40,777 nt of DNA from Bacteroides sp. (lineage in GTDB: Bacteria > Bacteroidota > Bacteroidia > Bacteroidales > Bacteroidaceae). Position numbers and translations under genes: made by a program. The stretch is from assembly GCA_015060735.1 (NCBI GenBank), contig SUXX01000016.1, forward strand, positions 1-40,777. The letters are read 5' to 3'. The notes beneath the pieces are model-generated. The model had not been told where the DNA came from, ran no database searches, and saw only the letters and a list, made by a program, of their open reading frames with translations. This document shows positions 8,179 through 15,415 of this stretch, one piece after another; position 1 is the first letter of the stretch, and every line of letters starts with the position of its first letter.

Positions 8179-9501
8179 ATGGAACAACAAGCATTATCTC
8201 TGCACGAACTCAACGGATTGGTAAAACGAAGCATCCGTTCTTGTCTGCCCGATACGTATTGGGTACAGGCTGAGTTGAGTGACGTCCGGACGAATTACTC
8301 CGGCCATTGCTACCTTGAGTTCGTGCAGAAAGATGCTGGTGGAAATAACCTTATCGCCAAGGCGAGAGGTACTATTTGGAGCAACATCTTCAAGATGTTG
8401 AAACCCTACTTCGAACAGGAAACGGGACAAGCATTCACCTCAGGTATCAAGGTTTTGGTGGAAGTGTCGGTAGAGTTTCACGAACTCTATGGATTTTCGC
8501 TCACCGTACTCGATATCGACCCTACTTATACGGTGGGCGATATGGAACGAAAGCGTCGTGAAATTCTTCGCCAACTCGAAGAAGAAGGAGTGATTGACCT
8601 TAATAAAGAATTGGAAATGCCCGTCTTGCCCCAACGCATTGCGGTTATTTCCTCGGCTACGGCAGCTGGTTATGGTGACTTCTGTAATCAGTTGACGAAC
8701 AATTCCCGTGGCTATGGTTTCCGCGTCGAACTTTTTCCGGCCATCATGCAGGGCGAGCGGGTGGAAGAAAGCATCTTATCTGCTCTTGATACCATATATA
8801 ATAGGATGGAAGAATTCGATGTGGTGGTCATCATCCGTGGGGGTGGGGCTACTTCCGACCTCTCAGGTTTCGATACTTATCTGTTGGCGGCATCGTGTGC
8901 CCAGTTCCCTTTACCCATCATTACGGGTATTGGTCATGAACGGGATGATACGGTGCTGGACAAAGTGGCACATACCCGGGTGAAGACTCCTACGGCCGCG
9001 GCCGAATTTCTCATCGCGAAGTTGGACAGATGTGCTGACGTTTTGGATGAAACGTCTTCGCGTTTAGTGCAAAGCGTACGAAATCGTTTGTTGTGGGAGC
9101 ATCGTCGAATGGAGAATTTGAAGCAACGTATTCCTTCGGTGGTGTATAAGCGGATAACTGATGCCAAATATGATTTGCTCTCTGCACAAAGGGATTTGCA
9201 GATGGTTTCCCGTCAGTTTCTTTCCGTCAAGAAACATCGATTGGAACTCATGCAACAACGCTTGAACGATGCTTTGCCCGAGAAGCAGTTGGCTCGTGGA
9301 TATAGTATTACGCTAAAGGATGGCAAGGCGGTAAAGGATGCATCTGCTTTGAGGGAAGGAGATGAAGTGGTAACGGTATTATATCGAGGTAAGATTAATT
9401 CTATCATTTGTCATTCAGAGCATCTGTGTCATTCTGAACGTAGTGAAGAATCTGAAAACATAAAGTGGATGTCTTCGGATTCTTCGCGATGCTCTGAATG
9501 A
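8179..9501 (+). CDS. xseA: Exodeoxyribonuclease VII large subunit
   Basis: A 440-residue XseA, the catalytic subunit of the ssDNA exonuclease VII. An N-terminal OB-fold (residues about 5-105; YWVQAELSDVRTNYSGHCYLEF) precedes the catalytic domain with RIAVISSATAAGYGDF, VVVIIRGGGATSDLSGFD, PIITGIGHERDDTVLDKVAH and KTPTAAAEFL, then a coiled-coil arm and the C-terminal LARGYSIT segment. Residues 411-440 (starting CHSEHLCHSERSEESE) are encoded by a dispersed palindromic repeat that has replaced the native stop, giving a 30-residue tail of non-family sequence. xseB follows 34 bp downstream, consistent with an xseAB operon. Confidence 0.95.
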   Translation: MEQQALSLHELNGLVKRSIRSCLPDTYWVQAELSDVRTNYSGHCYLEFVQKDAGGNNLIAKARGTIWSNIFKMLKPYFEQETGQAFTSGIKVLVEVSVEFHELYGFSLTVLDIDPTYTVGDMERKRREILRQLEEEGVIDLNKELEMPVLPQRIAVISSATAAGYGDFCNQLTNNSRGYGFRVELFPAIMQGERVEESILSALDTIYNRMEEFDVVVIIRGGGATSDLSGFDTYLLAASCAQFPLPIITGIGHERDDTVLDKVAHTRVKTPTAAAEFLIAKLDRCADVLDETSSRLVQSVRNRLLWEHRRMENLKQRIPSVVYKRITDAKYDLLSAQRDLQMVSRQFLSVKKHRLELMQQRLNDALPEKQLARGYSITLKDGKAVKDASALREGDEVVTVLYRGKINSIICHSEHLCHSERSEESENIKWMSSDSSRCSE

Positions 9502-9503
9502 CA
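9409..9503. repeat. Dispersed palindrome, TGTCATTCTGA family (copy 2, inside xseA, with an extra half-arm)
   Basis: A full element runs from TGTCATTCTGAACGTAGTG (from 9427) to CGATGCTCTGAATGACA (to 9503). An additional half-arm TGTCATTCAGAGCATC sits at 9409-9424 and matches the reverse complement of the right end, so the site looks like an element next to or inserted into another copy. The xseA stop codon (9499-9501) lies in the right arm. Confidence 0.8.
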
Positions 9504-9535
9504 CACGATGGAGAATGACATAATTTATATAGCTT

Positions 9536-9745
9536 ATGGCGAAGAAAAAAGAAACATATTCTCAAGCAATGGCTCGTTTGGAAACCATCGTCCGACAGGT
9601 AGATAGTAACGAATTGGAGATTGACGAATTGGTGGAGAAAATCAAAGAAGCTAACGAAATCATTGCCTTTTGTAGTGAGAAACTGAAGAAAGCGGATACC
9701 GAAATCGAAAAATTACTGGCGGATAAGCTGGAAAGTGAAGAATAA
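9536..9745 (+). CDS. xseB: Exodeoxyribonuclease VII small subunit
   Basis: A 69-residue, charged, helical protein with the XseB pattern: TYSQAMARLETIVRQVDSNE, then ELDELVEKIKEANE-like and CSEKLKKADTEIEKLL segments. XseB subunits bind the helical arm of XseA to form the multisubunit exonuclease VII. Length is normal for the family. It follows xseA after a gap of 34 bp holding the end of the palindromic repeat. Confidence 0.93.
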   Translation: MAKKKETYSQAMARLETIVRQVDSNELEIDELVEKIKEANEIIAFCSEKLKKADTEIEKLLADKLESEE

Positions 9746-9794
9746 AGTGTATTTTTGCCTAAAACAGGAAAATAACAAGTTAAAACATCTAGAT

Positions 9795-10817
9795 ATGAAA
9801 GAAATTGATTGGTCAAGTCTGTCTTTCGGCTATATGAAGACCGACTACAACGTGCGTTGCTGGTATCGCAACGGTGCGTGGGGTGAAATCGAAGTCAGTT
9901 CAGAAGAAACGCTGAACATCCACATGGCAGCTACATGCTTGCACTATGGCCAGGAAGCGTTCGAAGGCTTGAAGGCTTATCGTTGTCCGGATGGCAAGGT
10001 TCGTGTGTTCCGTATGGACGAAAACGCAGCCCGTCTGCAAAGCTCTTGCCGTGGTATCATGATGCCGGAACTCCCTACTGAACTTTTCGAAGCGATGGTA
10101 ACAAAAGTAGTTCGCATGAACGAACGCTTTATCCCTCCTTACGAAAGCGGTGCAAGCCTTTACATCCGTCCGTTGCTCATCGGTACAGGTGCTCAAGTAG
10201 GTGTGAAACCGGCCAACGAATATTTGTTCTTGATTTTTGTAAGTCCGGTAGGTCCTTACTTCAAGGGTGGCTTCTCGGCCAATCCGTATGCCATCACTCG
10301 TAAGTACGACCGTGCAGCTCCGCTTGGTACAGGTACTTATAAGGTAGGTGGTAACTATGCAGCCAGCCTTTGTGCAAGCAAGGAAGCTCACGATGCCGGC
10401 TATTCAGCAGAATTCTATCTCGATGCCAAGGAAAAGAAGTACATTGACGAATGTGGTGCTGCTAACTTCTTCGGTATCAAGGATAATACCTACATCACAC
10501 CGGCATCTACTTCCATTCTTCCGTCTATCACCAACAAAAGTTTGATGCAGTTGGCCGAAGATTTGGGCTTGAAGGTAGAACGTCGCCCGATTGCAGAAGA
10601 AGAACTTGCAACCTTCGAAGAAGCAGGTGCTTGTGGTACTGCTGCGGTTATCTCTCCAATCCAACGCATCGACGACCCTGAAAACGGTAAGAGCTATGTC
10701 TTCAGCCAGGATGGCAAGCCGGGTCCTATCAGCACCATGCTTTACAACAAGTTGCGTGGTGTGCAATACGGCATCGAACCGGATGTACACGGCTGGACAA
10801 AGGTAGTGATCGAATAA
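9795..10817 (+). CDS. ilvE: Branched-chain amino acid aminotransferase
   Basis: A 340-residue fold-type IV PLP aminotransferase that interconverts Val/Leu/Ile with their 2-oxo acids. Motifs include HYGQEAFEGLKAYR, RMDENAARLQSS, SLYIRPLLIGTG, the PLP lysine in GTYKVGGNYAAS (K183) and YIDECGAANFF. The start is placed at 9795 (MKEIDWSSL), because the frame's earlier ATG at 9735 overlaps the xseB end and adds 20 residues unlike the family. The gap to xseB is 49 bp and the gene may be co-transcribed with it. A near-perfect inverted repeat follows, which could terminate or attenuate transcription. Confidence 0.95.
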   Translation: MKEIDWSSLSFGYMKTDYNVRCWYRNGAWGEIEVSSEETLNIHMAATCLHYGQEAFEGLKAYRCPDGKVRVFRMDENAARLQSSCRGIMMPELPTELFEAMVTKVVRMNERFIPPYESGASLYIRPLLIGTGAQVGVKPANEYLFLIFVSPVGPYFKGGFSANPYAITRKYDRAAPLGTGTYKVGGNYAASLCASKEAHDAGYSAEFYLDAKEKKYIDECGAANFFGIKDNTYITPASTSILPSITNKSLMQLAEDLGLKVERRPIAEEELATFEEAGACGTAAVISPIQRIDDPENGKSYVFSQDGKPGPISTMLYNKLRGVQYGIEPDVHGWTKVVIE

Positions 10818-10825
10818 TTTTTTTC

Positions 10826-10898
10826 TCACCACAGATTACACAGATTAACACAGATAAATAATTAAAAAATCTGTGCTAATCTGTGTAATCTGTGGTGA
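10826..10898. repeat. Dispersed palindrome, CACAGATTACACAG family (near-perfect copy)
   Basis: The 30-nt arms, beginning TCACCACAGATTACACAG and ending CTGTGTAATCTGTGGTGA, pair with one mismatch around an A/T-rich 13-nt loop. It occupies nearly the whole ilvE-trmB gap. Confidence 0.9.
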
Positions 10899-10912
10899 AA
10901 ACTTTAATAATT

Positions 10913-11671
10913 ATGGGAAAAGGAAAATTAGCGAAGTTTGCAGATATGGCGGATTATCCGCACGTGTTCGAATACCCTTACTCGGTGGTCGATAATGTGC
11001 CTTTCGAGATGAAGGGAAATTGGAATCGGGACTTCTTCAAGAACGATCATCCGATAGTTCTCGAATTGGGATGCGGACGTGGCGAATACACCGTAGGCTT
11101 GGGACGCATGTACCCCGACAAGAACTTCATCGGTGTCGATATCAAGGGTGCCCGTATGTGGACAGGAGCTACCGATGCCTTGAACGAAGGCATGAAGAAT
11201 GTGGCTTTCCTCCGCACGAACATCGAAATCATCGACCGTTTCTTTGCCGAAGGCGAAGTGAGCGAAATTTGGCTCACCTTCTCCGACCCGCAGATGAAGA
11301 AGGCCACCAAGCGACTCACCTCGACGTACTTTATGAACCGTTATCGCAAGTTCTTGACACCCGATGGCTTGATTCACCTCAAGACGGACAGTAACTTCAT
11401 GTTCACCTACACCAAGTACATGGTGGAAGAAAACAAGTTCCCCGTGGAGTTCTGCACCGACGACCTCTATCATTCGGGTTTGGTGGACGACATCCTCGGC
11501 ATTCGTACCTATTACGAACAACAATGGATCGACCGTGGCTTGAACATCAAGTACATGAAGTTCCGCCTCCCGCAAGAAGGTGAACTCCGTGAGCCGGATG
11601 TGGAAATCGAACTCGATGAATACCGTAGCTACAACCGAAGCAAACGTAGCGGATTGAAAACAAGCAGATGA
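10913..11671 (+). CDS. trmB: tRNA (guanine-N7)-methyltransferase
   Basis: A 252-residue TrmB, which methylates G46 in the variable loop of tRNAs using S-adenosylmethionine. The SAM-binding motif [15 protein letters not shown] is followed by [12 protein letters not shown], the family's [17 protein letters not shown] segment (usual form TFPDPxxKxxHxKRR) and [11 protein letters not shown]. The start is placed at 10913 (MGKGKLAKF). A GTG at 10892 in frame lies inside the palindromic repeat and would add seven repeat-encoded residues. The gene sits between two members of that repeat family. Confidence 0.94.
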   Translation: MGKGKLAKFADMADYPHVFEYPYSVVDNVPFEMKGNWNRDFFKNDHPIVLELGCGRGEYTVGLGRMYPDKNFIGVDIKGARMWTGATDALNEGMKNVAFLRTNIEIIDRFFAEGEVSEIWLTFSDPQMKKATKRLTSTYFMNRYRKFLTPDGLIHLKTDSNFMFTYTKYMVEENKFPVEFCTDDLYHSGLVDDILGIRTYYEQQWIDRGLNIKYMKFRLPQEGELREPDVEIELDEYRSYNRSKRSGLKTSR

Positions 11672-11679
11672 AAATTGAC

Positions 11680-11708
11680 TCACCACAGATTTGTGTAATC
11701 CGTGGTGA
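11680..11708. repeat. Dispersed palindrome, CACAGATTACACAG family (short copy)
   Basis: TCACCACAGATT joined directly to TGTGTAATCCGTGGTGA: both outer ends of the element with the centre deleted. It lies in the 51-bp gap between trmB and the Mrp gene. Confidence 0.75.
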
Positions 11709-11722
11709 AAAAAAAGATAATT

Positions 11723-12826
11723 ATGACATTATATCCGAAACTTATACTCGACGCACTGGCAACCGTGCGTTATCCCGGCACCGGTAAGAACCTCGTTGAG
11801 GCTGATATGGTGGCCGACAATATCCGTATTGACGGAATGACCGTTAGCTTCTCCTTGACTTTCGAGAAGCCGACCGACCCGTTTATGAAATCCATGGTGA
11901 AGGCGGCCGAAACCGCTATCCATACCTATATTTCTCCCGATGTACAAGTGACCATCAGCACTGAAAGTCGTCAGGCTGCTCGTCCGGAACCGGGCAAGAT
12001 GCTTCCGCAAGTGAAGAATGTCATTGCCGTTTCATCCGGTAAGGGTGGGGTAGGCAAATCTACTGTATCGGCCAATTTGGCGGTGGCTTTGGCGAAGCTG
12101 GGCTACAAGGTGGGCTTGCTTGATGCCGACATCTTCGGCCCTTCCATGCCGAAAATGTTCCAGGTGGAAGATGCCCGTCCGTATGCCGAACTCATCGATG
12201 GTCGTGACTTGATTGTTCCTATCGAAAAGTATGGCATCAAGATGCTTTCCATTGGTTTCTTTGTAGACCCCGACCAACCCACTTTGTGGCGTGGCGGTAT
12301 GGCCAGCAATGCCTTGAAACAACTTATCGGCGATGCCAACTGGGGCGACTTGGATTACTTTATCCTCGATACACCTCCGGGCACCAGCGACATTCATTTG
12401 ACCTTGGTACAGACGTTGGCCATTACAGGAGCCGTGATTGTCAGCACACCGCAACAAGTGGCCTTGGCCGATGCTCGCAAGGGTATCAACATGTACACCA
12501 ACGACAAGGTGAATGTGCCTATCCTCGGTTTGGTGGAAAACATGTCGTGGTTCACCCCGGCCGAATTGCCGGAAAACAAGTACTACCTCTTCGGCAAGGA
12601 AGGAGCAAAGCAGTTGGCTGAAGAAATGAACGTGCCATTGCTCGGTCAGATTCCTATCGTGCAGAGCATCTGCGAGAATGGCGACAAGGGTACCCCGGCT
12701 GCTCTCGATGAAAACTCCATCACCGGTCAGGCTTTCCTTGCCTTGGCTGAAAATGTGGTGAAGCAAACGGAAATCCGCAATGCCGGGCAAGCTCCGACAC
12801 GCATCGTGGAGCTGAAGAAGCAATAA
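11723..12826 (+). CDS. Mrp/NBP35-type P-loop ATPase (Fe-S cluster carrier-like)
   Basis: 367 residues. The N-terminal domain (about 1-80) is MIP18/DUF59-like. It is followed by a MinD/Mrp ATPase domain with the deviant Walker A SSGKGGVGKSTVSANLA, LLDADIFGPSMP, DYFILDTPPGTSDIH and STPQQVALADARKG. Mrp/ApbC proteins are thought to carry Fe-S clusters to target enzymes. The usual CxxC after 'ENMS' is absent: here it reads ENMSWFTPAELPENKYYLFG, and the only cysteine seen in the protein is in QSICENG near the C-terminus. The start at 11723 (MTLYPKL) is preferred to an upstream in-frame start (11702) within the repeat. A gene-free region of about 650 bp follows. Confidence 0.9.
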   Translation: MTLYPKLILDALATVRYPGTGKNLVEADMVADNIRIDGMTVSFSLTFEKPTDPFMKSMVKAAETAIHTYISPDVQVTISTESRQAARPEPGKMLPQVKNVIAVSSGKGGVGKSTVSANLAVALAKLGYKVGLLDADIFGPSMPKMFQVEDARPYAELIDGRDLIVPIEKYGIKMLSIGFFVDPDQPTLWRGGMASNALKQLIGDANWGDLDYFILDTPPGTSDIHLTLVQTLAITGAVIVSTPQQVALADARKGINMYTNDKVNVPILGLVENMSWFTPAELPENKYYLFGKEGAKQLAEEMNVPLLGQIPIVQSICENGDKGTPAALDENSITGQAFLALAENVVKQTEIRNAGQAPTRIVELKKQ

Positions 12827-13010
12827 TGAGAGTTTAAGGTGAAGTCATCTTCACTTACCTGTTATCGTCATACTTGTTGATAACCAGGATGATAGAGTGA
12901 ACTTTCCTGTTTCTTTCCGGTGAAGTTCCTCGTTCTAAAAAATGCTTGCAGGAGCATGTCGATACGCTTCATGTCTCGTGTGCCGATGGATGCTGTTTCA
13001 TTCACAAAAT

Positions 13011-13079
13011 CATGCTAGATGACGAAGCTTGGTCATGCTAGAAGACCAAGCCCCGTCATGCTAGAAGATTTTTTTGAAT
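13011..13079. repeat. 23-bp tandem direct repeat, three copies
   Basis: CATGCTAGA begins at 13011, 13034 and 13057, an exact 23-bp period. Units 1 and 2 also share the GAC.AAGC part; unit 3 diverges into a T-run after CATGCTAGAAGA. Confidence 0.75.
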
Positions 13080-13117
13080 CTTCTGCAATATCTGCAACGG
13101 ATACTTAAAGTGTTGAT

Positions 13118-13178
13118 ATTCAAGGTGATTATGGTGGCAGATGTGTTGTCACCATTATTAAAATCTGCCACCTTGAAT
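13118..13178. repeat. Inverted repeat ATTCAAGGTGGCAGAT with a 9-nt insert in one arm
   Basis: The right arm ATCTGCCACCTTGAAT (13163-13178) is the exact complement of a left arm interrupted by ATTATGGTG, which re-creates the GGTG motif. The same GTGGCAGAT word recurs about 30 bp downstream. Confidence 0.65.
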
Positions 13179-13268
13179 TTCTTGTAAATCAAATATTTAG
13201 ATGCTCTTGTGGCAGATGTGGCAGATTTTTTTCACTTTTGGGAAAACAGGTGATTGTGGAAAAATGAT

Positions 13269-13353
13269 TAGGCGTTTGATGGAAAACACCAAGGCGTTTT
13301 ACCTAAAACGACAAGGCGTTTTTTTTAAACGTGAAGGTGTCTTTTGAAAAAAC
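13269..13353. repeat. Array of 20-22-bp AAGGCGTTTT repeats
   Basis: Units start at 13269, 13291, 13313 and 13334 (lengths 22, 22, 21, 20), each opening with (A/T)AGGCGTTT or AAGGTGTCTTTT and ending in an A-rich AAAAC-type segment. A fifth weak unit starts at 13354. Confidence 0.65.
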
Positions 13354-13481
13354 AAGGTTATTTTATCATTTCCATGAATGGGGCAAATCACTATTTTCAA
13401 GTGGTGGTTTTATGAAATTTAACACGGTGTCTTTTGATATAAACGGAAAAAATATTTCCTTTGTCACTAAATTTGTTAGTC

Positions 13482-13973
13482 ATGAAAACATTTTTCCTCA
13501 TTATCCTGTGCAATTTGTTTGTAGTATTATCTATGCAGGCACAACAGACTCCCAAAATTGAATTAGGAGAACTTTATATAGGCAATGAACTCTTTGATAT
13601 AAATGGAAGGGCGTTTCGTTTGGAAGATTTTCGTGGTAAATATATTTTATTGGGATTCTGGTCACAATCCAGTAACGAAAGTATAGCTGATTTTAAGCAA
13701 TTAAAGAAGCTTAAAGAACAACATGCTGATAAGTTGACTATTGCCAGCATTTGTGTAGATAAAATAGACAATTGGAAAACATCCTTCAAACAGAAGGAAA
13801 TTACGTGGTATAATTTGAGTAATGGAACTCAGAAAAAAGAAGGAATTGCTAAAGATTTTTATATAGAGAAATTGCCTACATATATTCTGATAGCTCCCGA
13901 TGGAACTTATTATGCACGTTTGGTTAGTGCGGCTCTTTATATAGCGAATTGGGAGAACCTACCAATGCCTTAA
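13482..13973 (+). CDS. Secreted TlpA/thioredoxin-like protein lacking CxxC
   Basis: A 163-residue protein with an N-terminal signal peptide (MKTFFLIILCNLFVVLSMQA) and a thioredoxin/AhpC-TSA fold: FDINGRAFRLEDFRGKYILLGFW, a central beta-alpha unit, and the cis-proline region KLPTYILIAPDG. The active-site position reads W60-S-Q-S-S instead of W-C-x-x-C, so no dithiol chemistry is possible there. It may be a binding or structural relative of TlpA. The start at 13482 is chosen because it begins the signal peptide; the frame opens at 13461. It converges on the five-propeller operon (stop-to-stop gap 87 bp). Codon use is A/T-rich, unlike the Mrp gene upstream. Confidence 0.75.
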   Translation: MKTFFLIILCNLFVVLSMQAQQTPKIELGELYIGNELFDINGRAFRLEDFRGKYILLGFWSQSSNESIADFKQLKKLKEQHADKLTIASICVDKIDNWKTSFKQKEITWYNLSNGTQKKEGIAKDFYIEKLPTYILIAPDGTYYARLVSAALYIANWENLPMP

Positions 13974-13998
13974 TTATTGGTCTTTGAAAACGGAGAGC

Positions 13999-14032
13999 AC
14001 GCAGAAGGCAGCCCTATTTCTGTCTTCTGCGT
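13999..14032. terminator. Hairpin between convergent genes, possible terminator
   Basis: The arms ACGCAGAAGGCAG and CTGTCTTCTGCGT pair with one mismatch around an 8-nt loop. It lies between the TlpA-like stop and the last propeller gene's stop. It has no long U-tract, so the assignment rests mainly on stem quality and position. Confidence 0.45.
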
Positions 14033-14060
14033 TATAAATAGGATTTCAATTAGCTAATGC

Positions 14061-15323
14061 TTATTCAATGAGCACTATTACCGGATTATCATCGTCTTTC
14101 AAGTTTTTCAGCCAGTCGGGTTGTTGCTCGGTTGGGATGTTCTCGCGAGCCTCTATCAGCTCTTGGATTTGATAGACCCCGACCCAAGCTCCATCGGTGG
14201 CAAGGGTGTTGATGCAAACACCAGGCATCGCTTCGTTGGGATGTTTAAGGAGCAAAGATTCTTTTTGAAGCTTTACTACCCCTGTTTGCTGATTGTAAAT
14301 ACCGCAACTCGGACTTAAGACAACACCTCCTGAAGTCAATTTTTTCATCATGCCTTGTATGTCGTACAAGTCGGTGAAGAGGGTGAAGTAAATGTGCTTG
14401 CCGTTGTGCAAGATGCGTGGGATTACATATCGCCCGGTCATGCTGCTTGACGTTTCGTATCGTCCGTATCCGCCCAAGCTTCCCAGTTGGAAAGCCGCTA
14501 CGGGCTCTTGTCTTTGCAAGTCCTTCATCTGGAAGATGGTGTCGCAGAAGATGTCTTTGTGATAGAGTGTGTGGTTGCTTGTCCAGAAGGTATTGTTTTG
14601 GTAGTTTCCACCTGTCCATGTACCGTCTTCGTGTTCTACCATCATAAACATGCCTCCATACACTTCCTGACTTCTGAGCGGAGCGATGCTTCGGGTCTTC
14701 TTGGCTTGCATGTCAGTCAATGGAATGGAGTCCAAAAGTTCACCCGATGCTAAATCGTAACAATAAGCCTCGGCAGTGGTCTTTTCGTTGGCTACATTGC
14801 AATAGCCATATGCTTTGTTATGAGAAAAATGATGTCCTCCCATCATGAAGTTTTGCTCGCCGGGCAGGGTGACAGGTGCCAAGGCATTCCCTTCGAAATC
14901 GAAGCAAACATAATTCCCCGGTGTGTTTCTTACATAGATGCGTTTTGTTTCGCTATCCACCTCTAGCGATCCGTTCAGGTATTCGTTAGGACCTTGTCCG
15001 AAGCGTCCGATGGTGCGGAGAAACTTTCCCGTTTTCCGGTCGAAGCATAGAATGGATGCTTTGGTATTTCCAATAAAGATGAATTCGTGGGTTACGACCA
15101 CTTTCGTCATGGGATTGATATCCGTAATCGATGCTTCGTTTGTTTCCAAAGGGATGTAAGTCAAGGTCTCACCGAGGTCGGTCAATGATAGTTCTACCGG
15201 ATTTTGAAAAGCTGTTTCAACCTCGATGATAGGGAGATTGCTTGTTGTATCGGATGCCTTTTCTTTACAGGCATTCAATAACATGATTGAGCATAGGATG
15301 CTGAAGGTAATGTATTTTCTCAT
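14061..15323 (-). CDS. 6-bladed beta-propeller lipoprotein (propeller 1, distal gene)
   Basis: 420 residues. The signal MRKYITFSILCSIMLLNAC is an SPII lipobox (LNAC), so it is membrane-anchored outside the cytoplasm. The body has repeated beta-strand blades and the family hallmark RTIGRFGQGPNEYLNG, then IYVRNTPGNYVCFDFEGN. The C-terminus NLKDDDNPVIVLIE matches the acidic-hydrophobic tail of its four neighbours. This Bacteroidetes propeller family (NHL-like, 6-bladed) has no well-defined biochemical role. The start at 15323 is preferred over an in-frame ATG at 15350, because that extension is encoded by a fossil tail sequence in the spacer. It is the last gene of the BlaI-M56-propeller operon and the most divergent of the three distal copies. 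Confidence 0.82.
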   Translation of the reverse strand: MRKYITFSILCSIMLLNACKEKASDTTSNLPIIEVETAFQNPVELSLTDLGETLTYIPLETNEASITDINPMTKVVVTHEFIFIGNTKASILCFDRKTGKFLRTIGRFGQGPNEYLNGSLEVDSETKRIYVRNTPGNYVCFDFEGNALAPVTLPGEQNFMMGGHHFSHNKAYGYCNVANEKTTAEAYCYDLASGELLDSIPLTDMQAKKTRSIAPLRSQEVYGGMFMMVEHEDGTWTGGNYQNNTFWTSNHTLYHKDIFCDTIFQMKDLQRQEPVAAFQLGSLGGYGRYETSSSMTGRYVIPRILHNGKHIYFTLFTDLYDIQGMMKKLTSGGVVLSPSCGIYNQQTGVVKLQKESLLLKHPNEAMPGVCINTLATDGAWVGVYQIQELIEARENIPTEQQPDWLKNLKDDDNPVIVLIE

Positions 15324-15333
15324 AGGGAAATAT

Positions 15334-15360
15334 TTATTTAAAAGTGGCAATCAACAATTG
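15334..15360 (-). pseudogene. Fossil of a propeller gene's C-terminal codons (copy 1)
   Basis: Read on the minus strand it encodes QLLIATFK followed by a stop, then 10 nt, then the ATG of propeller 1. This copies the real end of propeller 4 (ILLIATLK, stop, 10 nt, ATG of propeller 3) at codon-level detail. No longer open frame precedes it. Confidence 0.6.
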
Positions 15361-15415
15361 TTTTTTTAGTTTTAATTTAATAATATGTTAACTATATACA
15401 CCGATGTATTTATCA

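Larger units (their letters stand above)
12827..13481. other. Gene-free region with three kinds of short repeat
   Basis: No convincing gene is seen in 655 bp. The region holds a 23-bp direct repeat (three copies from 13011), an inverted repeat at 13118-13178, further GTGGCAGAT motifs near 13209-13227, and a 20-22-bp array from 13269 with one more distant relative (GGTGTCTTTTGA, about 13426). A small minus-strand reading frame with a GTG start (12868-13005, 45 codons) exists but has no recognisable product. A weak -7 (TTCCTTTG, 13456-13463) precedes the next gene. Confidence 0.6.

Noticed and set aside
9735-9794. N-terminal extension of IlvE from the ATG at 9735
   Set aside because: It overlaps the end of xseB and adds 20 residues unlike the family; the ATG at 9795 starts the conserved sequence.
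10928-11686. 252-codon frame antisense to trmB
   Set aside because: Mirror of a biased gene; no family features.
12032-12823. 263-codon frame antisense to the Mrp gene
   Set aside because: Shadow frame with His-rich low-plausibility composition.
12868-13005. 45-codon minus-strand frame (GTG start) in the gene-free region
   Set aside because: No recognised product, no promoter seen, and it sits among repeats; chance cannot be excluded.
13011-13353. Short regularly spaced repeats as a CRISPR array
   Set aside because: Units are contiguous 20-23-bp tandem copies without unique spacers, and there are no cas genes.
13331-13561. 76-codon plus-strand frame overlapping the TlpA-like gene
   Set aside because: It begins inside the 20-22-bp repeat array and overlaps a gene with a clear signal peptide in another frame.
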